In this document: positions 33,478 to 43,176 of the stretch, piece by piece | How positions within the stretch are numbered: position 1 is the first letter of the stretch | Layout: each line of letters begins with the position of its first letter | Source of the DNA: an uncultured Atopobium sp. | Lineage (GTDB): Bacteria > Actinomycetota > Coriobacteriia > Coriobacteriales > Atopobiaceae | Length of the DNA: 64,000 nt | Assembly (NCBI GenBank): GCA_937990665.1 | Contig: CALKRF010000155.1 | Coordinates: forward strand, 1-64,000 | Reading direction: 5' to 3' | Notes under the pieces: model-generated | What the model was told of the DNA's origin: nothing | Seen by the model: the letters and a program-made list of their open reading frames with translations, nothing else | Database searches by the model: none | Made by a program: the position numbers and the translations under genes

Positions 33478-36400
33478 CTAAGCGCCGAGATTGCTCTGAT
33501 GCAGTTCAGCAAACCTCTGTAGTTTCTGAACAACCTGTGGCGTGAGCATGTCCTTTTTAACCTGCCAAGACCAATTGCCTTCAGCTTTACCAGGAATGTT
33601 CATACGAGCATCGTCAGAAAGACCTAAGACGTCCTGTAGCGGCAAAATAACCACTGCATTAGAAGTGCTAACTACTTGCTCCATAAGATGATCAAAAATC
33701 TGGTGCGATTCATCAGTTGTCTGGCCACCTGTAAAACGAGCTTCTACAAAACCCATAAGCGTTTGCGTATCATGGGTACCGCTGTACACAATAGACTCTT
33801 GAGCTGGTGTAAAGGAATATCTACAGTCTCCATCAGCAAACTGGATAACACTCATACCCGGGAAACCTGTCTGAGAAAGCAATGCTCGGACCGCAGGAGT
33901 AACCGCTCCTAAATCTTCTGCAATAAAAGGAAGTGGGCCAAGCTGCTTATAAGCAACATCAAACAGCTCCAGGCCGGGACCAAACTTGAATGAACCCTCA
34001 GCAGCAGTCTTTCCCTGCTCAATAGCATAGTAAGACGTAAAACCAATAAAATGGTCCAGCCTTGTATAGTCATACAGATAGAAAGACCTGCGGAAACGTT
34101 CAATCCACCAGCGATATCCTTCGTCTTTATGAGCCTGCCAGGTATACGTTGGATTACCCCACAGCTGACCATCTTGAGAAAACGCGTCAGCAGGAGCTCC
34201 AGCCTGAAGCTCTGTATGACCTGTATCATCTAAAGCAAAAAGTTCTGGATGTGCCCAAACATCAGCGGAATCCTCTGAAACAAACATAGGCATATCGCCA
34301 ATAATCTGAATGTCTTTAGCACGAGCCTCCGCTAATGTCTGACTCCACATTACGTCAAAAGCAAATTGCTGCTTTCGATGAAGCTCGATTGCCTGAGCAA
34401 GCTCAGGACGCTCAAGAAGTTCTTGTGACCAGCTGCGATATTGCTCAGGCCACTCCTGCCACACTCCCTCACCCAACAGGTCTTTAATAGCACAAAATGC
34501 TGCATACGAATCAAGCCAATATGAGTTTCTCGCCAGAAATGCCTGGTACTCAGCAGATCGCTTGCCTTGAGGGTCATTGCACTCAGAAATGACTCTCTCC
34601 ATTGCCGCTGGATTAAGTAGATTGATGTTTCCTGCAAAAGCGGAAATTCCCGCGTAAGGAGAACCGTACTCATCGGTTGGACTGACAGGTAAAATCTGCC
34701 AATACTTCTGGTCAGATTTGGCGAGAAAATCGATGAACTCGGAAGTCTCGCGACCAATAACACCAAGCCTCTGACCTGGCGTAATTGCGGAGTTCTCATC
34801 GGCAGGCAGAGAGGTAATGTGAGCAAGCACTCCCATACCAAGCTCAAGAGGCTTTTGTAACCTATAAGCTGGCTGAACGTTTAAGACCGTACATCCAAGC
34901 TGCCACAAAAAGACCTCTGCTTTGCCGTCCTTAACGGGGACTGCTTGGCCACTAATAACATCAATAACCTGCATGTTTTGAGGTACAGAAACATATACTG
35001 TTTTAGCATCTGAGCGACTCTTATTCACCAGAACACAGATACCAGAAGCGGCTTTGCCCTGCTGCTCTTGCTGCTCATCTTCCTGCAGAGGCTTGCGCCA
35101 AAATGCCAGAACGTCATCAGATCCTCCTTCTGGAACAAATGGCTCAAACGAACCATCTACCAGTAGTGGCAGCGTTTTTCTGAGCGCGATGGCATTGCGA
35201 TAGATATGAAAGTAGTCTAAGTCCGCACGAGGGCTGCTCTCTGGCCATGGCATGGTTGCGCGATTTGTTGGATCAACAAATCCCTCAACACCCATCTCAT
35301 CACCGTAATAGATTGACGGGACACCAGGAAGTGTCATCTGTAGCACCGCAGTCTGCCACATACGAGCCTTAGAAAGGCCGCGTTGATCAGCAGAAAGTCT
35401 GTACGTTACCTGCTCATGAGCAGAAAGAGAATCTGGAGCAGGAGCTCCAGCAACTACGTTAATCAATCGCTCTTTATCATGTGTTCCAAACACGTTGAGG
35501 CAAGAATAAAACGCCTCGTGAGGATAGTTTTCCCACAGTTCCTCAAGAGCAGAAGCTGTTGCCTCAGCACCAACCTCATTCATCAAAAATGAAAGAATAG
35601 ATTTACGCAGAGGATAATTCATAGGACCGTCAAGCTCTAGGCCCTCAAGATACTGTCTGAGTTTTCCATACGCACGCTTATTACTTGCGTCCTCCCAGAC
35701 CTCTCCGATAATGACCGCATCGCTACGCTCTGCAAGTGCAGCAGCACGAATCTTCTGAATAAATGAGTCAGAAATCTCGTCAGCAACGTCTAAGCGCCAA
35801 CCGCGAGCACCTCGGCGCAGCCACGTTCTAATAACGCCATTCTCGCCACAAATAAACTCCTGATAATCAGGGTTATCAGAGACAATCGTCGGAAGAGCAT
35901 CAACACCCCACCAGCTCTCGTATGTTCCATCCTCATGGAACGTAAACCACTTATCATAGGCAGAGCCAGCCTGCTGAACTGCTCCTGGTTCAGAGTAGTT
36001 AGAAAATTTATTAAAGTATTTTGAATCAGCGCCACAATGATTAAAAACGCCATCCAAAATAATGGAAATACCATGCTCAGCAGCTTTAACGCAGAGGCGT
36101 TCAAAATCCTCTACAGTGCCCAACACGGGATCAACTTCTAAATAATCCGCAATATCGTAGCGATGATTACTGGAAGCAGCATAGATTGGATTCAAATAAA
36201 GCGCAGTTATTCCAAGATTTTCCAAGTAGGAAAGCTTCTCTTCAATACCAGCTAAAGAACCGCCGTAGAAATCCCACTCAGTCACGCGGCCATTAGCATC
36301 TCGCTGATACCCAGGGGTCTTCTCCCAGTCTTCAACCAGCTGGCGAGAAACCCCACTTCTTGGAACAGCAAGTGCTTGCTTGGTACGTTTGTGCCAGTTT

Positions 36401-36915
36401 GCATCTCGTGCAAACCTGTCGGGGAAAATCTGGTAGACAACTCCCCCTTTGTACCAGCTAGGATCTTCTACACCCGCAAAGCCACCACGAGGCTCATAGC
36501 AAGTAATCTGAAATGATGGTGGCTCGCCATAGGCAAAGCTACCAACACCGGTGCATCTATTTTCTTGAGCACCATATGACCAAACTGCTCCGTCAGAAGC
36601 CTGAAGCTCAAAACGATACCAAATAAGGCCTGTAGCAGCTGGTTTAACAATTGCTTCAAAGCACTGCGCATAGTCAGGTACACCAGTCGGAAGCGCGCCA
36701 GCAAAATCACTCTTTTGCATCACAACGCGTTTCTCGCCAGACAGAGCTTGGGCCTCTGGAGACGATTCAGGGCCATACTCTTGCCAGAGACGAAGCGTTA
36801 CTGATTGAACATCATCGTCCCAAGCAAATATTCTGATTGTTGCTGAAGTACCTAGTTCTACCGCGCCTTTTGGATCTCTACAAACAATGTTTGAGGTGTT
36901 GTGAAAAGCCTGCAT
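33478..36915 (-). CDS. Fused alpha-amylase-family glucosidase and 4-alpha-glucanotransferase
   Basis: A 1145-residue two-enzyme chain. Residues about 1-680 are an alpha-amylase-family (GH13, neopullulanase/cyclomaltodextrinase-like) enzyme with N-terminal beta domain; the catalytic Asp, Glu and Asp are in GWRLDVADE, IIGEVWED and FGTHDKE. Residues about 690-1145 are a full MalQ (GH77) amylomaltase with the nucleophile in YTRLDHFIGF, acid/base in IAEDLG and SGTHDTQ. Together they would hydrolyse and rearrange alpha-1,4 glucans from glycogen. Start is ATG at 36915, 2 bases after the glgA stop; the frame extends to TTG at 36924 overlapping glgA. It is the last gene of the glycogen operon. Confidence 0.93.
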   Translation of the reverse strand: MQAFHNTSNIVCRDPKGAVELGTSATIRIFAWDDDVQSVTLRLWQEYGPESSPEAQALSGEKRVVMQKSDFAGALPTGVPDYAQCFEAIVKPAATGLIWYRFELQASDGAVWSYGAQENRCTGVGSFAYGEPPSFQITCYEPRGGFAGVEDPSWYKGGVVYQIFPDRFARDANWHKRTKQALAVPRSGVSRQLVEDWEKTPGYQRDANGRVTEWDFYGGSLAGIEEKLSYLENLGITALYLNPIYAASSNHRYDIADYLEVDPVLGTVEDFERLCVKAAEHGISIILDGVFNHCGADSKYFNKFSNYSEPGAVQQAGSAYDKWFTFHEDGTYESWWGVDALPTIVSDNPDYQEFICGENGVIRTWLRRGARGWRLDVADEISDSFIQKIRAAALAERSDAVIIGEVWEDASNKRAYGKLRQYLEGLELDGPMNYPLRKSILSFLMNEVGAEATASALEELWENYPHEAFYSCLNVFGTHDKERLINVVAGAPAPDSLSAHEQVTYRLSADQRGLSKARMWQTAVLQMTLPGVPSIYYGDEMGVEGFVDPTNRATMPWPESSPRADLDYFHIYRNAIALRKTLPLLVDGSFEPFVPEGGSDDVLAFWRKPLQEDEQQEQQGKAASGICVLVNKSRSDAKTVYVSVPQNMQVIDVISGQAVPVKDGKAEVFLWQLGCTVLNVQPAYRLQKPLELGMGVLAHITSLPADENSAITPGQRLGVIGRETSEFIDFLAKSDQKYWQILPVSPTDEYGSPYAGISAFAGNINLLNPAAMERVISECNDPQGKRSAEYQAFLARNSYWLDSYAAFCAIKDLLGEGVWQEWPEQYRSWSQELLERPELAQAIELHRKQQFAFDVMWSQTLAEARAKDIQIIGDMPMFVSEDSADVWAHPELFALDDTGHTELQAGAPADAFSQDGQLWGNPTYTWQAHKDEGYRWWIERFRRSFYLYDYTRLDHFIGFTSYYAIEQGKTAAEGSFKFGPGLELFDVAYKQLGPLPFIAEDLGAVTPAVRALLSQTGFPGMSVIQFADGDCRYSFTPAQESIVYSGTHDTQTLMGFVEARFTGGQTTDESHQIFDHLMEQVVSTSNAVVILPLQDVLGLSDDARMNIPGKAEGNWSWQVKKDMLTPQVVQKLQRFAELHQSNLGA

Positions 36916-36917
36916 TC

Positions 36918-38417
36918 TTACCAATCTCGACGACGTACATACCTGATAATCTCAGGGTGTAGTAAATGATACACGTCAAGATATTCATTTGCAGCGTTAT
37001 GCCAACTAAAGTCCTCTGCCATCGCCTGTTTTACAAGATTTGCCCACGATTGTTTATCGTTTCTATAAACATCGGCGGCGTACAGAATAATATCTGCCAT
37101 TTCATCTGCGTTTTGATTGGCAAAACTAAAACCGGTTCCTTCGCCCGTAAACTGGTTATACGGTTTAACCGAGTCTGCCAAACCGCCCGTCTCGCGAACA
37201 ACAGGAAGCGTGCCATAACGCATAGAAATCATCTGAGAAAGACCGCAAGGCTCAAACTCTGATGGCATCAAAAACATATCCGCACCTGCATACATGCGGT
37301 GAGAAAGCGCAATATCAAACTCAATACGTGCAGCCATACGGTTGCCATAATGCTCATCAAAGTAACGCATAGCATCTTCATGCTCAGCATCGCCGGTTCC
37401 CAGAACAGCAATTTCAAGACCAGCGCAAATAAGGCGATCCATTGCGTAGCGAATCAGGCCCAAGCCTTTCTGGTTAGTCAAGCGCGTAACCATTACCGCA
37501 AGAGGTACATCTGGATTTACCTCAAGACCCAACTCCTCTTGCAGCTGACGCTTGCACTCAGCCTTACCTTCCATATGACGTGCCGAGAAGTTCTGTGGAA
37601 TATAAGGATTGCTTGCAGGTGACCAAGCACCAAGGTCAATACCGTTTAAAATTCCACGCAGAACACTTTGTCGGCGACGGAAGATGTCATCCATCCCCTC
37701 TCCGAAGTGCTCTGTCTGAAGCTCCTGAGCATACGTTGGACTAACGGTAAGCAGGTAGTCAGAGTAGCAAAGTGCACCCTTCATAAAATTGATAGAGCTT
37801 GCATCGCACCTTAACTGGTCAACTGCTGCTGGGATATCTGCAAGACCTAGCACGTCGCTGAGCATCTTGTCAGTAAACTGACCTTGGAACTTAACGTTGT
37901 GAATGGAGAAAACCGTCTTAACGTTCTGAACCTCAGGGACACCCTGATAGTGCTCACGTAAAAATACAGGTGCTAATGCCGTTTGCCAGTCATTGCAGTG
38001 CAGAACGTCGCAGGAGAGCTCTGGGACGTGTGCAATCAGCTCACACAGAGCCTTGGAGAAGAACGCATAGCGCTCTCCATCATCAAAGTAGCCATAAAGG
38101 CCATCACGAGCAAAGTAAGACTCGTTATCTACAAAGTAAAAATCAACGCCTTCATGAACCAGATGCCACAGCCCACAATACTCAAAGCGCCACGAAAGAG
38201 GCACCTGAAGCTCGTAGACCTTCTTCATCTTTTGTTTCCACTCGGGCTTAATAGAGCTGTAGAGTGGCGAGATAACCGCCACTCTTGCTCCTACTTTTTT
38301 AAGTGCCTGTGGCAATGAGCCCGAAACATCTCCAAGGCCACCCGACTTGGAAAAAGGCGCTACCTCTGAAGTTGCATAGACAACGCGAAGTTTGCGACGC
38401 TTGGAGACTTGGGACAT
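36918..38417 (-). CDS. glgA: Glycogen synthase (ADP-glucose type)
   Basis: 499 residues of GT5 family, transferring glucose from ADP-glucose to the non-reducing end of alpha-1,4 glucan. The N-terminal motif KSGGLGDVSGSLPQAL binds ADP-glucose and the C-terminal domain carries FEPCGLSQMISMRYGTLPVV and the acidic active-site residues. Length is normal. Start ATG is 2 bases after the glgD stop in a coupled operon. Confidence 0.97.
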   Translation of the reverse strand: MSQVSKRRKLRVVYATSEVAPFSKSGGLGDVSGSLPQALKKVGARVAVISPLYSSIKPEWKQKMKKVYELQVPLSWRFEYCGLWHLVHEGVDFYFVDNESYFARDGLYGYFDDGERYAFFSKALCELIAHVPELSCDVLHCNDWQTALAPVFLREHYQGVPEVQNVKTVFSIHNVKFQGQFTDKMLSDVLGLADIPAAVDQLRCDASSINFMKGALCYSDYLLTVSPTYAQELQTEHFGEGMDDIFRRRQSVLRGILNGIDLGAWSPASNPYIPQNFSARHMEGKAECKRQLQEELGLEVNPDVPLAVMVTRLTNQKGLGLIRYAMDRLICAGLEIAVLGTGDAEHEDAMRYFDEHYGNRMAARIEFDIALSHRMYAGADMFLMPSEFEPCGLSQMISMRYGTLPVVRETGGLADSVKPYNQFTGEGTGFSFANQNADEMADIILYAADVYRNDKQSWANLVKQAMAEDFSWHNAANEYLDVYHLLHPEIIRYVRRRDW

Positions 38418-38419
38418 TG

Positions 38420-39523
38420 TTACGCCACCCTCTTATTGTTTTTACGCTGAAGAAGAATTTCTTCGCTGGTACCACGAAGCTCAGTACCTGCAGGAATAAT
38501 GTTAGAACGGTCTACAATAGCGTGCTCGACTACAGAACCTTCCTTAACAATGCAACCTTCCATCACAATAGAATCGCGTACTACTGCGCCACGCTCAATG
38601 ATGACGTTACGACCAAGGATGGAACCGGTAACAGATCCACGGATACGACAACCTGCAGAAATAGTAGAGTTACTTACCTTAGAGCCAATATCAAACTTTG
38701 CAGGAGCGTTATCGTGAGCCTTTGTCTTGATAGAGCGCTCTGGGGTAAAGAGCTCATTTGCGGGCATAGGATTCAAAAGCTCCATGTTTGCATGGTAGTA
38801 AGCATTCTTTGAGAAGATAGATGCTACATGACCTTCAAAGTGGAAGGTGCGAACCTTGACACGATTATAGTCAGCGTGGAGTGCCTCAAAGAGATCAAGA
38901 TAATCAGTAGCTCTATACCAATCAAGCATGTCAATAAGCAAATCGCGCTTGATAATAAAGCAGTCGAGAGAAGCCTCGTCTCCGCGCTGAACACCATTGT
39001 GCGTTTTAACTACACGGTCACCGTCAAGCTCAACACCAATAACGTCTCTATCGTTATAACGAGTGGTGTAGGTCATCATAGTGATGTCTGCATCGGACTC
39101 AAGATGCTGATCAAGCAGCTCGTTAAGATCAGAGTTAAAAACAAAGTTTGAAGTGGACAGCAGAACATACTCTGCGTCAGTTCTCTCAAGATAAGGCCTG
39201 TTGGAAATCAGATCTCTGAGCAGGAAACGAGCTCCTGCGTGAGAGGTACCAAAAGCGGATCCTGGCAGGATAAACAAGCCTCCGCTCTTGCGGTCCAAGT
39301 TCCAATCTTTACCAGAGCCAAGGTGATCAATAAGTGAGCGATAGTTAAAGGGCATGATTACGCCAACGGTACTAATGTCCGAATTAACCATATTTGAAAG
39401 AGGAAAATCTACCAAGCGATATCTTCCCAAAAAAGGCATGGATGCAATTGGGCGAACATCATTGGCGATTTCCATATTAGTCGAAGCATAATTGCAGGTA
39501 ATAAGGCCAATTACTCTATTCAT
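38420..39523 (-). CDS. glgD: Glucose-1-phosphate adenylyltransferase regulatory-type subunit GlgD
   Basis: 367 residues with the ADP-glucose pyrophosphorylase fold: N-terminal nucleotidyltransferase (RYRLVDFPLSNMVNSDISTV) and C-terminal left-handed helix. Compared with GlgC it lacks the N-terminal GGxGxRL catalytic loop (it starts [14 protein letters not shown]), the known hallmark of GlgD, which works as a modulating partner in a GlgC/GlgD complex in Gram-positives. Its start overlaps the glgC stop by one base. Confidence 0.95.
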   Translation of the reverse strand: MNRVIGLITCNYASTNMEIANDVRPIASMPFLGRYRLVDFPLSNMVNSDISTVGVIMPFNYRSLIDHLGSGKDWNLDRKSGGLFILPGSAFGTSHAGARFLLRDLISNRPYLERTDAEYVLLSTSNFVFNSDLNELLDQHLESDADITMMTYTTRYNDRDVIGVELDGDRVVKTHNGVQRGDEASLDCFIIKRDLLIDMLDWYRATDYLDLFEALHADYNRVKVRTFHFEGHVASIFSKNAYYHANMELLNPMPANELFTPERSIKTKAHDNAPAKFDIGSKVSNSTISAGCRIRGSVTGSILGRNVIIERGAVVRDSIVMEGCIVKEGSVVEHAIVDRSNIIPAGTELRGTSEEILLQRKNNKRVA

Positions 39524-40677
39524 TAGTGCTCACCTCTTTCAACCACTACATCATTTCCAACAACAGCAATCTCTTTATTAAGGTCAGAACTACCAACGTG
39601 GACGTTCTTCTCGACCACAGCGTTCTCACCAAGGATTGCACGAATTACCACCGCACCAGGCTTAACTTCTGCGCCAGGAAGAAGCACGGAGTCAATAACG
39701 CGAGCTCCCTCGCCAATAACGGCGTCGGTAGACAAAATTGAATGGCGAGAATAACCAAAGACCTGGCATCCGTTGCTTACCAGACAGTCGTCTACCTCGC
39801 CAAAAGCGCCAATGTACGCTGGTGGACGGGTGGAAGCATTAGACAAAATAGGGAACTTATCCGAGAAGATATCAAACTTAGGCTCAGATCCAAGTAGATC
39901 CATACTGGTCTCGTGATAACTTGCAATGGTGCCTACATCGCGCCAGAAACCCTCAAAGCGATAGGCAAAAAGACGTTTACCATCATCAAGCAACGACGGA
40001 ATAATATCGCCGCCAAAGTCATGAGAAGATTCAGGATTCTTTGCGTCCTCACGCAAAGTCTCAAGAAGCAGGTCTGTGCTAAAGATATAGATTCCCATGG
40101 ACGCCAGGTTGGACTCTGGCTCTTTGGGTTTCTCGGAAAACTTGGTGATTCTATCCTCATCATCAATGGACATGATGCCAAAGCGAGAAGCCTCTTCCCA
40201 AGGAACAGGCATAACAGCAATGGTGAGGTCTGCGTTGTTCTTCTTATGGCAGGCGAGCATCTCGCCGTAGTCCATACGGTAAAGCTGATCGCCAGAGAGA
40301 ATTAGTACGTAATCAGGGTTATTCTGCTCAATGTAACCAATATTCTGGGTGACGGCATCTGCGGTTCCCGCATACCACGCACCACCAGACTGTGTTGCGA
40401 AGGGAGGAAGAATAGAAATTCCACCACCGCGCTCATCAAGGTCCCAAGCACTACCTGATCCCACGTAAGAGTGCAGCAAATACGGACGGTACTGTGTCAA
40501 AACACCTACCGTAGAAATTCCTGAATTTGCGCAGTTGGATAATGCAAAGTCAATAATGCGGAACTTGCCACCAAACGAGACAGCAGGTTTAGCTACTTTT
40601 GAGGTCAAAGCACCTAAGCGGCTTCCCTGTCCTCCTGCAAGTAGCATTGCAAGACATTCCCTTTTGCTCATATCCAA
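39523..40677 (-). CDS. glgC: Glucose-1-phosphate adenylyltransferase catalytic subunit GlgC
   Basis: 384 residues; makes ADP-glucose from ATP and glucose-1-phosphate, the committing step of glycogen synthesis. The loop [16 protein letters not shown] at the start, [15 protein letters not shown], and [10 protein letters not shown] are intact. The C-terminal beta-helix carries the allosteric sites. It is followed by glgD, so both subunits are made in equal order. A 70-base gap separates it from glgP. Confidence 0.97.
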   Translation of the reverse strand: MDMSKRECLAMLLAGGQGSRLGALTSKVAKPAVSFGGKFRIIDFALSNCANSGISTVGVLTQYRPYLLHSYVGSGSAWDLDERGGGISILPPFATQSGGAWYAGTADAVTQNIGYIEQNNPDYVLILSGDQLYRMDYGEMLACHKKNNADLTIAVMPVPWEEASRFGIMSIDDEDRITKFSEKPKEPESNLASMGIYIFSTDLLLETLREDAKNPESSHDFGGDIIPSLLDDGKRLFAYRFEGFWRDVGTIASYHETSMDLLGSEPKFDIFSDKFPILSNASTRPPAYIGAFGEVDDCLVSNGCQVFGYSRHSILSTDAVIGEGARVIDSVLLPGAEVKPGAVVIRAILGENAVVEKNVHVGSSDLNKEIAVVGNDVVVERGEH

Positions 40678-40746
40678 ATCTCCTCTCTCCCCAACAGAGG
40701 TCTATATTCTCAACGTCCTACGACGATTGAACCTAAACGCAGATCC

Positions 40747-43176
40747 TTACACGTGCCAAATATCTTCCATGTACTCCCTGATAGTTCTATCAGCCGAGAA
40801 GAAACCAGAGTTTGCGGTATTGTGAAGTGCACGAGCATTCCAGCTACGACGATCTGCATAGGACTGAGTAAGCTCTTCCCATGCCTTCACATAGGCATCA
40901 AAGTCAATAAGCACCAGGTCAGGATCATTGTTAATCAGCAGATAGTCACGAATTGACTCAAAGTTGCCAGAGAGTCGGCTCAAAGAACCATCGGTCAGCA
41001 TATTTACAATGCGAGCCAGCGTTGGGTTCTGGTTAAGCAGGTTTTGTGCAAAGTAGGTGCCGGAAGCATATACCTGTTGGACCTCGTCTGCACGGAGACC
41101 AAAAATCTTAATGTTCTCTGGTCCTGCAAGCTCAGAGATCTCAATATTTGAACCGTCATATGTTCCAAGGGTCAGAGCCGCATTCATCATAAGCTTCATG
41201 TTTGAGGTACCAGAAGCCTCTGCACCAGCAACCGAAATCTGCTCTGAAATATCAGATGCGGCATAAATAAGCTGTGCATTTGAAACAGCAAAGTTTGGAA
41301 TAAAGACAACCTTCAGACGACCCTCAATACGCTCGTCGTTGTTAACCACGTCTGCAACGGAGTGAATAAGTCGAATGACTTCCTTTGCAAAGGTATAGCT
41401 CTGAGCAGCCTTGCCCGAGAAAATAAAGGTTGTTGGAGCTGGCTTATAGCTTGAATCATCAAGCATGCGGTTGTAGAGATACAAAATCTTAAAGACATTA
41501 AGCAGCTGACGCTTATATGCATGGAAGCGTTTTACCTGCGTATCAAAGATGGTATTGGTATCCATCTCAACACCGGCTGTCTTCTTGACGTATGCAGCAA
41601 GACGCTCTTTTTCTTCTCTCTTAGCAGCGTCCATCTTGTCCAAGAACTCAGCGTCATTCTCAAAGGCAGAAAGTTTTTTGAGCTCGTTGGCATCATCAAG
41701 CCAGCCGGTACCGATAGCCTCAGTAATAAGCTTTGCGTAAGCGGTATTAGCCTGTGCCAAGAAACGACGGTGGCAGATGCCATTAGTCTTGTTATTAAAG
41801 ATTTCTGGACGAAGCTTGTAGAAATCCTTCAAAACACTCTGCTTCAAAATGTTTGTGTGCAGGTCAGAGACGCCATTAACCGAGTGGCTAAACAGAATAG
41901 AGAGGTTAGCCATACGAACGGTGTTGTCCCACAAAACAGCAGTTGAGGCGAGAAGATCGGTGTTGCCGTTAGAGTCAGCAAGCAGCTGCTCCTTATAGAG
42001 GCGATCAACCTCATCAATAAACATATACAGGCGGGGAAGCAGCTCACGGAAGGTGTTGATAGGCCACTTCTCAAGAGCCTCAGGCATAACGGTGTGGTTG
42101 GTATAAGAGATTGCGTTTCTCGCTATATCAAATGCCTTGTTAAAGTCAACGCCATGGTCATCGACAAGCAGACGCATAAGCTCTGGTCCGCACATTGCAG
42201 GGTGCGTATCGTTAGTGTGGATACAGACGTGATCTGCAAAGTGGTCCCAATCCTCACCGTACTTATCCTTGTAAGCACGAAGAATGGTCTGAAGACCAGC
42301 GGAGACAAACAGGTACTCCTGCTTCAAGCGAAGAATGCGTCCGTGCTCACCAGAGTCATTTGGATACAAAATGGTTGAGATTGCCTCAACGTCAGAGCGG
42401 AACTTATTAGCACGTGCATAATCGCCGGCGTTAAAAGCATCAAGATCAAAGTCTTCCTCTGCTGGTTCTGCAGACCAAAGACGCAGTTTATTTACGGTCT
42501 TTGCGCCATAACCAACAATAGGCACATCGTATGGAACAGCCCTTACTACCTGGCCACCCTCTTGCGAGAACCAGAAGTTGCCATTCTCGTCCTCATGCCT
42601 TACAACGGTGCCACCAAAGCGCACTAGTACGCTGGAATCATCTTTTCTGACTTCCCAAGGATATCCATTTGCCAGCCAGTTATCGGTACGCTCTACCTGG
42701 CGTCCATCCTTAATCTCCTGACGGAAGAGGCCGTAGCGGTATCTCATGCCATTACCAAAGCCAGCCATTCCCTCGTGTGCCATGGAGTCCAGGAAGCACG
42801 CGGCGAGCCTACCCAGACCACCATTGCCAAGACCAGGATCTACCTCTTGAGCAGCAAGCTCCTGAAGAGACGTACCCATCTCTTTAAGGCCCTCTGCAAC
42901 AACGTCGGTAATACCAAGATTGAGCAGGTAATTTTCAAGCAGTGGTCCTAGAAGGAACTCAAGGGAGAAGTAATAGACCTGCTTGTTTGCATGAATATAG
43001 GAGGTTGACTGAATTTCTCGCGCCTTTTCTGCAATGAGGTGAGCAAGAACGTTATAGCGCTCCTGATCAGTGCACTCTCCATAGTATTTGCCAAGAATCT
43101 TGATGAACTTATCACGATACTGCTCTTCAAAATCTTGTTTATCGGTAAAAATGTTTTGTCCGTTATTTACGGCCAT
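40747..43176 (-). CDS. glgP: Glycogen/starch phosphorylase
   Basis: 809 residues of GT35 family releasing glucose-1-phosphate from alpha-1,4 glucan. The PLP-binding motif is EASGTSNMKLMMNAALTLGT with the conserved Lys, and N-terminal VDPGLGNGGLGRLAACFLDS is typical. The ATG at 43176 (MAVNNGQ) has GAGGGGG before it, while the frame extends to 43206. It overlaps glgB by 14 bases. Regulation by phosphorylation is not expected in this family branch. Confidence 0.96.
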   Translation of the reverse strand: MAVNNGQNIFTDKQDFEEQYRDKFIKILGKYYGECTDQERYNVLAHLIAEKAREIQSTSYIHANKQVYYFSLEFLLGPLLENYLLNLGITDVVAEGLKEMGTSLQELAAQEVDPGLGNGGLGRLAACFLDSMAHEGMAGFGNGMRYRYGLFRQEIKDGRQVERTDNWLANGYPWEVRKDDSSVLVRFGGTVVRHEDENGNFWFSQEGGQVVRAVPYDVPIVGYGAKTVNKLRLWSAEPAEEDFDLDAFNAGDYARANKFRSDVEAISTILYPNDSGEHGRILRLKQEYLFVSAGLQTILRAYKDKYGEDWDHFADHVCIHTNDTHPAMCGPELMRLLVDDHGVDFNKAFDIARNAISYTNHTVMPEALEKWPINTFRELLPRLYMFIDEVDRLYKEQLLADSNGNTDLLASTAVLWDNTVRMANLSILFSHSVNGVSDLHTNILKQSVLKDFYKLRPEIFNNKTNGICHRRFLAQANTAYAKLITEAIGTGWLDDANELKKLSAFENDAEFLDKMDAAKREEKERLAAYVKKTAGVEMDTNTIFDTQVKRFHAYKRQLLNVFKILYLYNRMLDDSSYKPAPTTFIFSGKAAQSYTFAKEVIRLIHSVADVVNNDERIEGRLKVVFIPNFAVSNAQLIYAASDISEQISVAGAEASGTSNMKLMMNAALTLGTYDGSNIEISELAGPENIKIFGLRADEVQQVYASGTYFAQNLLNQNPTLARIVNMLTDGSLSRLSGNFESIRDYLLINNDPDLVLIDFDAYVKAWEELTQSYADRRSWNARALHNTANSGFFSADRTIREYMEDIWHV

